DNA of 64,000 nucleotides from Claveliimonas bilis (GTDB taxonomy: Bacteria > Bacillota > Clostridia > Lachnospirales > Lachnospiraceae). The translations under genes were made by a program, and so were the position numbers. The notes beneath the pieces are model-generated. The model worked only from the letters and a program-made list of their open reading frames with translations. It was not told where the DNA came from and did not search any database. Where the stretch lies: contig NZ_AP024845.1 of the NCBI RefSeq assembly GCF_020892095.1, forward strand, positions 1,116,001 through 1,180,000, given 5' to 3'. Below are positions 36,435 to 45,721 of this stretch, piece by piece (position 1 is the stretch's first letter; each line of letters starts with the position of its first letter).

Positions 36435-37073
36435 GATATCCAGTCCTTTCTTTTCACCTTTCAAAAACTTGACACGCTTCGACAAAGCCCCCTGACTGTC
36501 ATCTTCCGGATCCGCTGTCTTAAAATATTTCATCAGCTCTGCAATTTCAGTATAATCGTCTACTTCTGCATTGACAAAAATAATGTGCTGCCCGTCCTCA
36601 TATTCTTCCCCAGTATTTCCCAGATATTTATATATGGGATAAACCGTGCTTCCCCTATTCCATATATCCGTTTCGCTGATATAAAAAAGAGAACACTTTG
36701 GAATCTTCTCATAACTCTCGCCTCTGCGCAGCAATTCACTATCTGCCATGGCGCGATAATACCGAACCCTTTTTGAATGATTCCCTTTATCTTCTTTCTG
36801 AACTTCAATAATATAAATCTGATTATCTGTACTTTCTGCAAAAATATCCAACCTTGAACGTTTGGAAACGAGCTTTGTTATATGATATTGGCTTTTTACT
36901 GTACGTATACTCAAATCAGAAATTCCTGTCAAAATCCGCAATACATGTTGACATGCAGGAATATCTTCCAGAACAGCCGACATAAAAACATCATCAAAAA
37001 GCGTCAGTTTCTTCACTTCTTCTATGAGCTTTTCTCGCTCCAGAATTCGGCTTTGCTTTTCACTTTCTTTCAT
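36249..37073 (-). CDS. Rpn-family PD-(D/E)XK nuclease (PF12784 type)
   Basis: A 274-residue protein of the Rpn/'PD-(D/E)XK nuclease family transposase' group. The nuclease core occupies about 25-200: D76 (SRLDIFAES) and E90-V-Q92 (IYIIEVQKE) fit the catalytic D-ExQ pattern, followed by RVRYYRAMADSELLRRGESY. A charged linker (KRGEERGEKRAERRL) leads to a small C-terminal helical domain. In E. coli Rpn proteins are DNA nucleases involved in recombination and phage defence rather than true transposases. It has its own promoter inside the EPS terminator. Confidence 0.85.
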   Translation of the reverse strand: MKESEKQSRILEREKLIEEVKKLTLFDDVFMSAVLEDIPACQHVLRILTGISDLSIRTVKSQYHITKLVSKRSRLDIFAESTDNQIYIIEVQKEDKGNHSKRVRYYRAMADSELLRRGESYEKIPKCSLFYISETDIWNRGSTVYPIYKYLGNTGEEYEDGQHIIFVNAEVDDYTEIAELMKYFKTADPEDDSQGALSKRVKFLKGEKKGLDIMSNFGERMEKRGEERGEKRAERRLILGLLKAGAEISLIKEASGLSEEEIEEISKKSEFQEI

Positions 37074-37174
37074 ACGTAAATTTGACGTTCACAGAATCGT
37101 TTTATGTTCTCAACATCGTTCTAGTCCTATTTTTCGGCAAGAAATAAATAAAGATATCTTATTTACATAATTTT

Positions 37175-37203
37175 ATTATAGAGTAAAAAAGAAGGAAAGT
37201 AAA
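37175..37203 (-). promoter_or_regulatory. Promoter of the rpn gene, inside the EPS terminator
   Basis: Minus strand TTTACT (37198-37203), 17-base spacer, TATAAT (37175-37180). The -35 and spacer lie in the right arm and T run of the terminator. Confidence 0.6.
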
Positions 37204-37245
37204 GACCTGATTTATGGAAATTAAAATCCAGGTTTATTTTCCTTC
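37185..37245 (-). terminator. Terminator of the exopolysaccharide operon
   Basis: GAAGGAAA (37238-37245 on minus) pairs with TTTCCTTC (37191-37198), with an inner ACCTG/CAGGT pairing, then TTTTTT. Confidence 0.85.
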
Positions 37246-37288
37246 TAATTACCTTGTTTCCAGTTTTGATAAAATCCAGCAATAACCT

Positions 37289-38521
37289 TTAATCCCGTCT
37301 AAACAGGTCTCTGGTATATACTTTCTCCCGGACATCATCCAGACAGCTGTCATAGCGATTCGCAATAATGGAATGGCTCATCTCCTTGAACTTGTCCAAA
37401 TCATTTACCACTCTGCTTCCAAAGAAAGTGTGGCCATCTTCCAGCGTTGGTTCATAGATTACTACTGTTGCACCTTTCGCCTTAATCCGCTTCATAACTC
37501 CCTGTATACTGCTCTGACGGAAATTATCAGAATTAGATTTCATTGTCAGACGATAGATACCTACTACTACCTCATGTTCTTTATCAGCCGAGTAACTCTC
37601 TGAATTCCCATAGGCTCCTGCCAACTCCAGGACACGGTCTGCAATAAAATCCTTTCTTGTGCGGTTGCTCTCCACAATTGCCTCAATCAAATTTTCCGGT
37701 ACATCCTGATAATTCGCAAGTAACTGTTTCGTATCTTTAGGCAGGCAATATCCACCGTATCCGAATGATGGATTATTATATTGATCTCCGATCCTAGGAT
37801 CAAGACATACTCCTTTGATAATATCCTGAGTGTTTAACCCTTTCACTTCTGCATAAGTATCCAGTTCATTAAAATAGGATACTCGAAGCGCCAGGTATGT
37901 ATTTGCAAATAACTTTACAGCCTCTGCTTCGGTAAATCCCATAAACAAAGTATCAATATTCTCTTTTAAAGCTCCTTCCTGCAAAAGAGCTGCAAAAGTA
38001 TGGGCAGCAGCCTCCGTTTTCTCATCACAGCTTACGATAATACGGCTGGGATAAAGATTATCATATAAAGCCTTTGATTCTCTTAAAAACTCCGGGCTGA
38101 AAATAATATTGCTGCTTCCAAACTTCTCCCTCACAGATCTGGTATATCCTACAGGAATTGTGGATTTAATAACCATAATCGCCTCTGGATTGACCTTCAG
38201 CACCAATTCAATCACTGACTCCACTGCACTGGTATCGAAATAGTTCTTTTTACTGTCATAATTGGTAGGTGCAGCAATAATTACAAATTCTGCATCTTTA
38301 TACGCTTTTTCTCCATCTATGGTAGCTGTTAAATCCAGCTTTTCTTCCCGCAAATATTTTTCAATATAATCATCTTGAATAGGCGATTTTCGATGATTGA
38401 TCATCTCCACCTTTTCCGGCACAATATCCACCGCTGTAACATGATTGTGTTGTGCCAAAAGTACTGCCAAAGACAATCCTACATACCCTGTACCAGCTAC
38501 TGCAATCTTTCTTTTGCTCAT
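37289..38521 (-). CDS. ugd: UDP-glucose 6-dehydrogenase
   Basis: A 410-residue nucleotide-sugar dehydrogenase that oxidises UDP-glucose to UDP-glucuronate in two NAD steps. NAD site [20 protein letters not shown] at the N-terminus; the catalytic Cys is in [14 protein letters not shown] near 255. Short E. coli/Klebsiella-type Ugd with a KSTIPVGYT block. Start chosen at MSKRKIAV after GAGGGTGAAAG. Last gene of the EPS operon, 19 bases after the epimerase. Confidence 0.93.
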   Translation of the reverse strand: MSKRKIAVAGTGYVGLSLAVLLAQHNHVTAVDIVPEKVEMINHRKSPIQDDYIEKYLREEKLDLTATIDGEKAYKDAEFVIIAAPTNYDSKKNYFDTSAVESVIELVLKVNPEAIMVIKSTIPVGYTRSVREKFGSSNIIFSPEFLRESKALYDNLYPSRIIVSCDEKTEAAAHTFAALLQEGALKENIDTLFMGFTEAEAVKLFANTYLALRVSYFNELDTYAEVKGLNTQDIIKGVCLDPRIGDQYNNPSFGYGGYCLPKDTKQLLANYQDVPENLIEAIVESNRTRKDFIADRVLELAGAYGNSESYSADKEHEVVVGIYRLTMKSNSDNFRQSSIQGVMKRIKAKGATVVIYEPTLEDGHTFFGSRVVNDLDKFKEMSHSIIANRYDSCLDDVREKVYTRDLFRRD

Positions 38522-38540
38522 CACTTTCACCCTCATTATC

Positions 38541-39623
38541 CTATCCATAAAATTCTTTGTACCACTCTGCAAATTTCCGCAGTCCGTCACGCAAATTTGT
38601 ACTTGGCTTAAAACCAAAATCCTGTTCCAGCGCACTGGTATCCGCGTATGTTATTGGCACATCTCCCGGCTGCATAGGAACAAGTTTTTTATGAGCTTCG
38701 AAATCATAATCTTCCGGCAGTACTCCCGCACGTATCAATTCTTCCTGTAAAATTGTTACAAAATCGAGAAGGTTTTCCGGCTGGTTGTTTCCAATATTGT
38801 AGACTGCATAAGGAGGAACTGGCAGCCCGTCTTCCCCGCGTCTCTTCTCCGGCGCCTTCTGCATAACTTTAATTACTCCTTCTACAATATCGTCCACATA
38901 GGTAAAATCTCTCTTACAATTACCATAGTTAAAAATTTCTATGGTCTTTCCCTCTCGCAATTTGTTTGTAAAACCAAAATAGGCCATGTCCGGTCTCCCG
39001 GCTGGCCCATAAACGGTAAAGAACCGTAATCCTGTAGAAGGAATGTTATACAATTTTGAATAAGCATGAGCCATCAGCTCATTACTTTTTTTAGTAGCTG
39101 CATAAAGCGAAACTGGATTGTCTACCTTATCTTCTGTACTGTAAGGGATTTTTTTATTGGATCCGTATACACTGGAAGAGGAAGCATAAACCAAATGCTC
39201 CACTCCTGTTTCTCCATTATCATAAGAATGCCTGCAGGCCTCCAGAATGTTATAAAATCCAATTAAGTTAGACTCAATATAAGCGTCCGGATTCGTAATA
39301 GAATACCGAACGCCCGCCTGCGCCGCCAGATTAACGACTATGGATGGTTTATACTTTTCAAAAATCGATTGAATCAATTCTCGATCAGAAATAGATCCTT
39401 TAATAAAAGTCCATGTAGATTCCGGATGAGAATCTGCCATGGACTTGATCTGATTTAATCGGTATTCTTTTATAGAAACATCGTAATAGTCGTTTAAGTT
39501 ATCGATGCCGATAATATGTAGCGGCGAAGAGTTTTTAAGTAGTTCAAGAATTAAGTTACTGCCAATAAATCCAGCGCTGCCAGTAACAAGAATCTCCTTT
39601 GCTTTTAAATTTTTCTGTATCAT
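38541..39623 (-). CDS. UDP-glucuronate 4-epimerase-like SDR enzyme
   Basis: A 360-residue extended short-chain dehydrogenase. NAD site [20 protein letters not shown], the catalytic Ser and YxxxK ([22 protein letters not shown]), and [20 protein letters not shown] plus [20 protein letters not shown] are the pattern of UDP-GlcA 4-epimerases (CapI/GAE). With the next gene, ugd, it would supply UDP-galacturonate to the polymer. Confidence 0.9.
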   Translation of the reverse strand: MIQKNLKAKEILVTGSAGFIGSNLILELLKNSSPLHIIGIDNLNDYYDVSIKEYRLNQIKSMADSHPESTWTFIKGSISDRELIQSIFEKYKPSIVVNLAAQAGVRYSITNPDAYIESNLIGFYNILEACRHSYDNGETGVEHLVYASSSSVYGSNKKIPYSTEDKVDNPVSLYAATKKSNELMAHAYSKLYNIPSTGLRFFTVYGPAGRPDMAYFGFTNKLREGKTIEIFNYGNCKRDFTYVDDIVEGVIKVMQKAPEKRRGEDGLPVPPYAVYNIGNNQPENLLDFVTILQEELIRAGVLPEDYDFEAHKKLVPMQPGDVPITYADTSALEQDFGFKPSTNLRDGLRKFAEWYKEFYG

Positions 39624-39684
39624 AGTGCGCCTTTACATTAGAAATTTGTCTCTTATTAAGTATTTTTTAGTTCTTATTTTTTAA

Positions 39685-42267
39685 TCATTTTGCCTTGCCA
39701 GATTTAGCAGCAGACAATAAGCCAAACTCTCTTTCTCCGTTTACCGTTCTATATGCACGTACTTTATAATAATAGGTTTTATTTGATGTAAGGCCATAAT
39801 TTGTATATGTTAAACTATTTCCTCCAATCACCGTAGCAATTCTTGTATACGTTCCAGAACTTGTATTACATCTATACACTTCATACCCATTAGCTCCGCT
39901 AATTGTATTCCATGTAATTCTTAATTGTTTTGATGAACTGCTCTTTACAGATTGTATAGCCGGCTTTCCTGGTATTGGTTTCCTATTTACCACATTAGAA
40001 AAGTTACCATATATTTTTTTGCCGGATGATGAATAATACGCCCGTACTTTATAATAATATACTTTTCCTGTTACTAAGCCCGTGTTTGTATATGTTGCAT
40101 TACTATTTCCTGTCACTGTACTTACATATTTATAGCTTTGTTTAGGACTCTCGCTTCTATAAACTTCATATCCCGTAGCGCCAACAACACTACCCCAATT
40201 TATCTTAACGGCATCATACCGTGCTGATGCCGTGGTCACTCCTGTTACCCTAGAAGGAATTGGAGTTGCTGAAACAACAGAGGAAAAGGTTCCATATACT
40301 TTTTTAGAATCTACAATTTTATATGCTCTAACTTTATAGAAATATCTTGTTCCTGTTTTCAGCCCACCATTTGTATATGATAATATCGTTGGTCGTTCTA
40401 TAGTCTTTACTTTTGTATATGTACCATTTTCACTTTTGCTCCTATACAACTCATATCCGGAAGCATTTGGTATTTTTTTCCACTCGATTGTTAGCCTTGT
40501 ATAAGTAGGATTTGTAATCTTTACAATTTCACCTCTAGCCGGTAATACATTAATCGTACATTTAGCCGTTGCTCCTTTCGGGGTTTTAGCTGTAATTGTT
40601 GCTTTTCCAAATCCTCTAGCAGTTACTTTTCCACTGGAATTTACCGTCGCAACCTTAGTGGAACTACTGGACCATGTGACAGATGCAGATGGCCTGACTG
40701 TAGCTGAAAGCTGCACCGTTTGCCCAAGGCTTGTCATTGATGCATTTGTCTTATTTAATTCAATCCGTTCTTTTCCATCATTCACAAGAATTTTATAAGT
40801 TCCTGTAGAATCGCTACACTTCTCAACTTGTATAGCGTAGGATCCCGGTTCTAAGGAATGCGTATATACCTTTGATATATATCCCTGCTCTTCATTCCAT
40901 CCAATGTATGTCTGTGACCATATATTATCGCCACTATCGTCCAGGATACGAAGGTTACAATCTTCCATATACGATGTAAAATTGATCTTCAGATCTGTCT
41001 TAACAGGAAGCGAAAATTTATATATATCATGAGAATCATTGAGTGCAATCTGTCCATAATAATATTCTCCCATATTTAATTTAGTTCCTGTCAAATAGGT
41101 ATTATCCGGTTCACTATTAGTCGCATTGGAACTCTTAAAATCAAATTTAGCTTTATATTTCCCAGTATACTCATTGAATGTTTGTACTTTAATATAGTAC
41201 TCACCTTTTTCTAAATCATGAGAATATAAATCTGTAATATATCCCTGACTTTCATTCCAACTATTATATGTAAATGAATCAAGTTCTTTTCCAGATTTGT
41301 CATATAAATAATAATGATAGTATGGCAAATATGAAGTAAATTGAACGGATACCCTTCCTGACTTGGTAAGTGTAAAATGGAAATTGTCGAATCGGTCATT
41401 TGGCGCAAATATTCCGGTATATGTATTCCCAAATTTAACTTCAACTGCATTGTTAAAAGAATTATTCGGTTCCGATGTATTAGTCCCTGCAGATGCGAAA
41501 GCTGTCTTTAATGTATACTTTTCTTTTCCATCATGCCCCTCAATCGCTAAGGAATAGGCTCCTTTTTCAAGATATATATTGAAAATATCATTTATATATT
41601 CTAGAGAATCGTTCCAATAATTATATGTTTCCGACCAAATCTCAGTGCCATTATTATCGTATAAATATATATGATAATAACGAAGGTATGACGTCATATT
41701 AAAAGTTACCTTTCCGGCTTCAGTCACATTAAAGCGATACACATTCGTACGATTAGAATCAGAAACTGTTCCTTGTATAGTACTTCCCAATGTAATATTA
41801 TAAGTACTTCTTGCATTTAATGAACTTTTTAATTCTTTGGCAGAAACACTTTCATCTTTTTTTTCGTCATCGCCCTCTTGAGTTTTTAGATCACCAGAGT
41901 CTGGACTTTGATTTTGATCCGCTTCCGTATTGCTATTAACCGAACTATCTTCTGACTCATCCTCTGCTTTTCCTTCCGGAATATTAGCCATATCCTCTCT
42001 ATCACTCTCTACCTTTTGCTCCGAATCTTCTGTATTTGCATCAACACTATCTGTCTCATTCTTATTCTGACCGGAATTCTTGTCTTCCCCTTGATTTTTG
42101 TCTTCTTTCAATGTTTCTTCTTCCTTTTGAGCCTCGGTTTCCTTGCTTGCCATCTGTGTCTGAGATTCTTCGGCTAAGGCAGTGATTGAAACATTTATTG
42201 TTGTTCCAAACAATACACAAAAGCAAATCCCCAACGCAATAATCTTATTTACAATTATCTTTTTCAT
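39685..42267 (-). CDS. Large secreted protein with PPC-like, Big_2 and FN3-like domains
   Basis: An 860-residue exported protein. Signal peptide about 1-32 (MKKIIVNKIIALGICFCVLF, cleavage likely after ALA). Then an acidic, Glu/Ser/Asp-rich linker (33-145); three ~115-residue beta repeats resembling pre-peptidase C-terminal domains, each with an aromatic YYHxYLYD-like block; one bacterial Ig-like Big_2 domain (VTWSSSSTKVATVNSSGKVT); and three FN3-like repeats (GYELYRS...YTNGGLKTGTRYFYKVRAY). No LPXTG or transmembrane anchor at the end. Start at MKKII, preceded by AAGGAG. No catalytic domain is seen; it may bind the polymer or cell wall. Confidence 0.8.
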   Translation of the reverse strand: MKKIIVNKIIALGICFCVLFGTTINVSITALAEESQTQMASKETEAQKEEETLKEDKNQGEDKNSGQNKNETDSVDANTEDSEQKVESDREDMANIPEGKAEDESEDSSVNSNTEADQNQSPDSGDLKTQEGDDEKKDESVSAKELKSSLNARSTYNITLGSTIQGTVSDSNRTNVYRFNVTEAGKVTFNMTSYLRYYHIYLYDNNGTEIWSETYNYWNDSLEYINDIFNIYLEKGAYSLAIEGHDGKEKYTLKTAFASAGTNTSEPNNSFNNAVEVKFGNTYTGIFAPNDRFDNFHFTLTKSGRVSVQFTSYLPYYHYYLYDKSGKELDSFTYNSWNESQGYITDLYSHDLEKGEYYIKVQTFNEYTGKYKAKFDFKSSNATNSEPDNTYLTGTKLNMGEYYYGQIALNDSHDIYKFSLPVKTDLKINFTSYMEDCNLRILDDSGDNIWSQTYIGWNEEQGYISKVYTHSLEPGSYAIQVEKCSDSTGTYKILVNDGKERIELNKTNASMTSLGQTVQLSATVRPSASVTWSSSSTKVATVNSSGKVTARGFGKATITAKTPKGATAKCTINVLPARGEIVKITNPTYTRLTIEWKKIPNASGYELYRSKSENGTYTKVKTIERPTILSYTNGGLKTGTRYFYKVRAYKIVDSKKVYGTFSSVVSATPIPSRVTGVTTASARYDAVKINWGSVVGATGYEVYRSESPKQSYKYVSTVTGNSNATYTNTGLVTGKVYYYKVRAYYSSSGKKIYGNFSNVVNRKPIPGKPAIQSVKSSSSKQLRITWNTISGANGYEVYRCNTSSGTYTRIATVIGGNSLTYTNYGLTSNKTYYYKVRAYRTVNGEREFGLLSAAKSGKAK

Positions 42268-42301
42268 TCCTTTTCTCCTTATAGCTTCCCCAATAATCAC
42301 T

Positions 42302-43396
42302 TCATGCTCTCTCTAAAATATCCGCTATCCTTCTGCTAGCAAAGCCATCCCCATATGGATTACTCGCCTCACTCATCTTCTTATATTCCGTCTCGTTCTC
42401 TAAAAGCAATTTAAAATTTTTATAGATGACATTTTCATCCGTTCCCACTAGTCTAAGAGTTCCAGCCTCAACTCCCTCTGGTCTTTCTGTAGTATCTCGC
42501 ATAACTAAAACCGGTTTTCCCAAAGAAGGGGCTTCTTCCTGAATCCCACCAGAATCTGTCAAGATTAGAAAACTTCTCGCGAGAAAATTATGGAAATCCA
42601 ATACGTCTAATGGCTCTATAATATGTATTCTCTCATCACCTCCTAAAATTTTTTGAGCCGTTTCACGTACAATCGGATTCATATGTATAGGATAAATTGC
42701 TTTGACATCCTCATGCTCATCACATACTCGCTTAATAGCACGGAACATAGCCTCCATTGGTTTTCCCAAATTTTCTCTTCTATGTGCAGTAATCATAATA
42801 AGTCTGCTACCTTTTGCCCATTCTAACTCCGGATGGGTGTAATTTTCTGTCACAGTTGTTCTCAAGGCATCAATAGCTGTATTGCCCGTTACGTAAACTT
42901 TTTCTACTGATTTCCCTTCATTTACGAGATTCTCTTTTGACACATCTGTAGGGGCAAAATTATAATTAGCAATGATACTTACTGCCTGACGATTAAACTC
43001 TTCCGGATAGGGAGAAAATATATTATAAGTCCGCAGTCCTGCTTCTACATGTCCAACTGGTATTTGAAGATAAAAACAAGCCAATGCTGTTACAAATGTT
43101 GTAGAGGTATCTCCATGTACCAAAACAACATCTGGATTTACCTTTTCTAGTATCTCCTTAATCTTATTTAAAATATTTACTGTTACATCAAATAAATTTT
43201 GTCTTTCTTGCATAATGGATAAATCATAGTCTGGCTTAACATGAAATACATCCAATACCTGATCAAGCATCTGCCTATGCTGCCCTGTCACACATACAAT
43301 TGTTTTGATATTCTTTCTTGTTTTTAATTCATTTACCAGAGGACACATCTTAATTGCTTCTGGCCGTGTTCCAAATACCAGCATAATCTTTCTCAT
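42302..43396 (-). CDS. wecB: UDP-N-acetylglucosamine 2-epimerase (non-hydrolysing)
   Basis: A 364-residue enzyme converting UDP-GlcNAc to UDP-ManNAc. Family blocks: MLVFGTRPEAIKMCPLV, CVTGQHRQMLDQVLDVF, VLVHGDTSTTFVTALACFY, HVEAGLRTYNIFSPYPEEFN, LITDSGGIQEEAPSLGKPVL-like and RDTTERPEGVEAGTLRLVG. Stands immediately after wecC in the operon, so the pair should make UDP-ManNAcA. Confidence 0.95.
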   Translation of the reverse strand: MRKIMLVFGTRPEAIKMCPLVNELKTRKNIKTIVCVTGQHRQMLDQVLDVFHVKPDYDLSIMQERQNLFDVTVNILNKIKEILEKVNPDVVLVHGDTSTTFVTALACFYLQIPVGHVEAGLRTYNIFSPYPEEFNRQAVSIIANYNFAPTDVSKENLVNEGKSVEKVYVTGNTAIDALRTTVTENYTHPELEWAKGSRLIMITAHRRENLGKPMEAMFRAIKRVCDEHEDVKAIYPIHMNPIVRETAQKILGGDERIHIIEPLDVLDFHNFLARSFLILTDSGGIQEEAPSLGKPVLVMRDTTERPEGVEAGTLRLVGTDENVIYKNFKLLLENETEYKKMSEASNPYGDGFASRRIADILERA

Positions 43397-43417
43397 GATT
43401 TCATTCCTCTCTCGTTT

Positions 43418-44641
43418 CTATAAATAATATGTTCCTTTTTTCTGACAAATTTTTCGTGTATCCAAGATGACTTTCCCTTCTAGTTTTTCCAAATTCTCTT
43501 TTATCTCATCATGTCCAACCATAATTACAACCATATCAACATTTTGTAAAAATAAGTCAAAATCATGATATTGACCCTTTACAACATCTTTTGTAATATA
43601 TGGATCATAAACTTTAATTTCTCCAACTGACAAATGCTTTTCCATATTCTCTAACAGTTGTAAAGTTGGACTTTCCCGCATATCATCCACATTCTCTTTA
43701 TATGTAAGACCATACAATCCTACTTTAGAGGTTCTTGTAATGCCTTCTTTCTTCATAATGTCATGTATTCTTTCTAAAACAAACTCTGGCATGCCATCAT
43801 TGATTTTTCTTGCTGCAAGTATTATATTCGCAAGTCCTGGATAATCGCCAACTAAAAACCAAGGATCTACAGATATGCAGTGCCCTCCTACCCCCGGTCC
43901 TGGAGAAAGTATATTTACTCTCGGATGGTGATTTGCAATCCGGATAATTTCATACACATCCATATTGTCACTTCTACATATTTTTGCCAGTTCGTTTGCA
44001 AAAGCAATGTTAATATCTCTATATGTATTTTCTACTACTTTAGTCATTTCAGCAGTTCGAATATCTGTTACTATAATTTCACCTTGACAAAAAGAGGAAT
44101 ATAGTTCTTTTACTTTTTTGCCTATTTCCTCAGAATCAGCACCTATTGTTCTACTGTTATTCTTCAATTCATATACCATGTTTCCTGGTATGATTCTTTC
44201 CGGTGCATGTACTAAATGAATATCTTTACCAACTGTAAAACCATAGCTTTCGATAATAGGTCTTACAAACCGATCTATAGTCCCTGGCGATATCGTAGAT
44301 TCTATTACAACAATTGCTCCCTTAGGACATACATCTAATATATTTTCTACTGCCCGTGTCACGAACCCTGCATCAATCTTTTTACTGACTTTATTATAGG
44401 GGGTCGGAACCGCTATAATATACATATCTGTAGATATATACTCATGTGAAAACGTAATTTTTTCTTTTAATGCACTAAAAAAGAGCTCTTCGAGCCCTTC
44501 TTCTTTAAATGTTATTTTCCCTTTATTTAGCGTATCTACAAGCTGCTTATTGTAGTCAGTGCCAACGACTTCAACTCCATGTGCTGCAAACATAAGCGCT
44601 GTTGGCAGCCCTATATATCCTAACCCTATTACATTAATCAT
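43418..44641 (-). CDS. wecC: UDP-N-acetyl-D-mannosamine dehydrogenase
   Basis: A 407-residue nucleotide-sugar dehydrogenase. N-terminal VIGLGYIGLPTALMFAAHGV, then IESTISPGTIDRFVRP, and the catalytic Cys in GPGVGGHCISVDPWFLVGDY, the WecC-type signature. Oxidises UDP-ManNAc to UDP-ManNAcA for the repeat unit. 21 bases upstream of wecB. Confidence 0.93.
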   Translation of the reverse strand: MINVIGLGYIGLPTALMFAAHGVEVVGTDYNKQLVDTLNKGKITFKEEGLEELFFSALKEKITFSHEYISTDMYIIAVPTPYNKVSKKIDAGFVTRAVENILDVCPKGAIVVIESTISPGTIDRFVRPIIESYGFTVGKDIHLVHAPERIIPGNMVYELKNNSRTIGADSEEIGKKVKELYSSFCQGEIIVTDIRTAEMTKVVENTYRDINIAFANELAKICRSDNMDVYEIIRIANHHPRVNILSPGPGVGGHCISVDPWFLVGDYPGLANIILAARKINDGMPEFVLERIHDIMKKEGITRTSKVGLYGLTYKENVDDMRESPTLQLLENMEKHLSVGEIKVYDPYITKDVVKGQYHDFDLFLQNVDMVVIMVGHDEIKENLEKLEGKVILDTRKICQKKGTYYL

Positions 44642-44656
44642 TTCTTTTTCCTCCTA

Positions 44657-45721
44657 TCACATATTTCTTATAAATGTATCCAATATATTAAAATTCTCTG
44701 TTGCCTTCATATAAATGTCTTCTGAAAGTTTAATAGGTATATCAGCATATTTTTTAATCATCTCACATATCTGCCCATCTTCAAGATCAGACAATGGAAT
44801 ACAGCGTTCCGAATATCCTATCTGTTTATAATATCTCTGTGTTTTATTTGGATGAATAGGCACTGATATGACCGACTTGCCTAACGTTGCTCCAAAAATA
44901 CCGACATGTAATTTTGGCGTAATAATCAGATCCATCTCCTTTAAAAATTCTATAAATTCCAGCGGATTATTATAGGTGTACATTTTCTTATTATTTCCTG
45001 TAAAATCTGATGATACTTTTTGCAAATGCTCCTCATCTACCTTAGAATCATTTGCAAAATATACTTCTACAGATTCACTATTTTTAAACATACTATCAAC
45101 CCGATGGATAACCTTTTCTGTATATTCCCTAATCTCTACTGTGGGACAATGTAAAAGAACCCTCTTTTTTTCATGAGACAGCTTAAAATGTTGCTGTTCA
45201 CAACATAAAGAACATTGAAAGTTCCTTATTGCCTGTGCCGAATCAGATGTTATGATAATTTTATTTTTACACCCATTTCTTTTTAAAAACTGATAAGATT
45301 CTCTATCTCTTACGCTTATCACGTTTGCATTATTGCAGATAGAAACAATCATCTTCCTAATCAAAGTATTTCGTATGGGTCCCGCACCGACTCCAATAAC
45401 AGCTATCGGAATTTTTTTTTGTTTTGCACATATCCCAAAACGGATATAATTCATAAATCTAAAATAAGAATTTTTATAATTTTCATTAGGAGAATCTCCA
45501 AAATATCCTCCAGATATGAAAATCAATCCATCTACTTCTTTCCATTTACAGTTTACAATCTCACTATTTTCTTGACAGCTCTTAAAGTAATCTGATATAC
45601 GTGTGAAATATATTTTTATATCCGGATATCGTTGCTTTATATACCGGAAAAACATTATTCCAAACATTGTATCACCAAAATTTGATCCGTGTGTAGCACC
45701 ACAAAGAACGATTTTTTTCAT
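44657..45721 (-). CDS. Polysaccharide pyruvyl transferase family protein
   Basis: A 354-residue member of the CsaB/WcaK-like family: CGATHGSNFGDTMFGIMFFR at the start, IAVIGVGAGPIRNTLIRKMI, VISVRDRESYQFLKRNG and, late, DLIITPKLHVGIFGATLGKS. It would transfer a ketal pyruvate from phosphoenolpyruvate onto a sugar of the repeat unit. Its ATG overlaps the flippase stop by one base (TAATG), so the two are translationally coupled. Confidence 0.85.
   Translation of the reverse strand: MKKIVLCGATHGSNFGDTMFGIMFFRYIKQRYPDIKIYFTRISDYFKSCQENSEIVNCKWKEVDGLIFISGGYFGDSPNENYKNSYFRFMNYIRFGICAKQKKIPIAVIGVGAGPIRNTLIRKMIVSICNNANVISVRDRESYQFLKRNGCKNKIIITSDSAQAIRNFQCSLCCEQQHFKLSHEKKRVLLHCPTVEIREYTEKVIHRVDSMFKNSESVEVYFANDSKVDEEHLQKVSSDFTGNNKKMYTYNNPLEFIEFLKEMDLIITPKLHVGIFGATLGKSVISVPIHPNKTQRYYKQIGYSERCIPLSDLEDGQICEMIKKYADIPIKLSEDIYMKATENFNILDTFIRNM

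Noticed and set aside
36249-37073. Reading the Rpn gene as an active transposon
   Set aside because: No terminal inverted repeats or target duplication were seen, and the family is a nuclease group named transposase for historical reasons.
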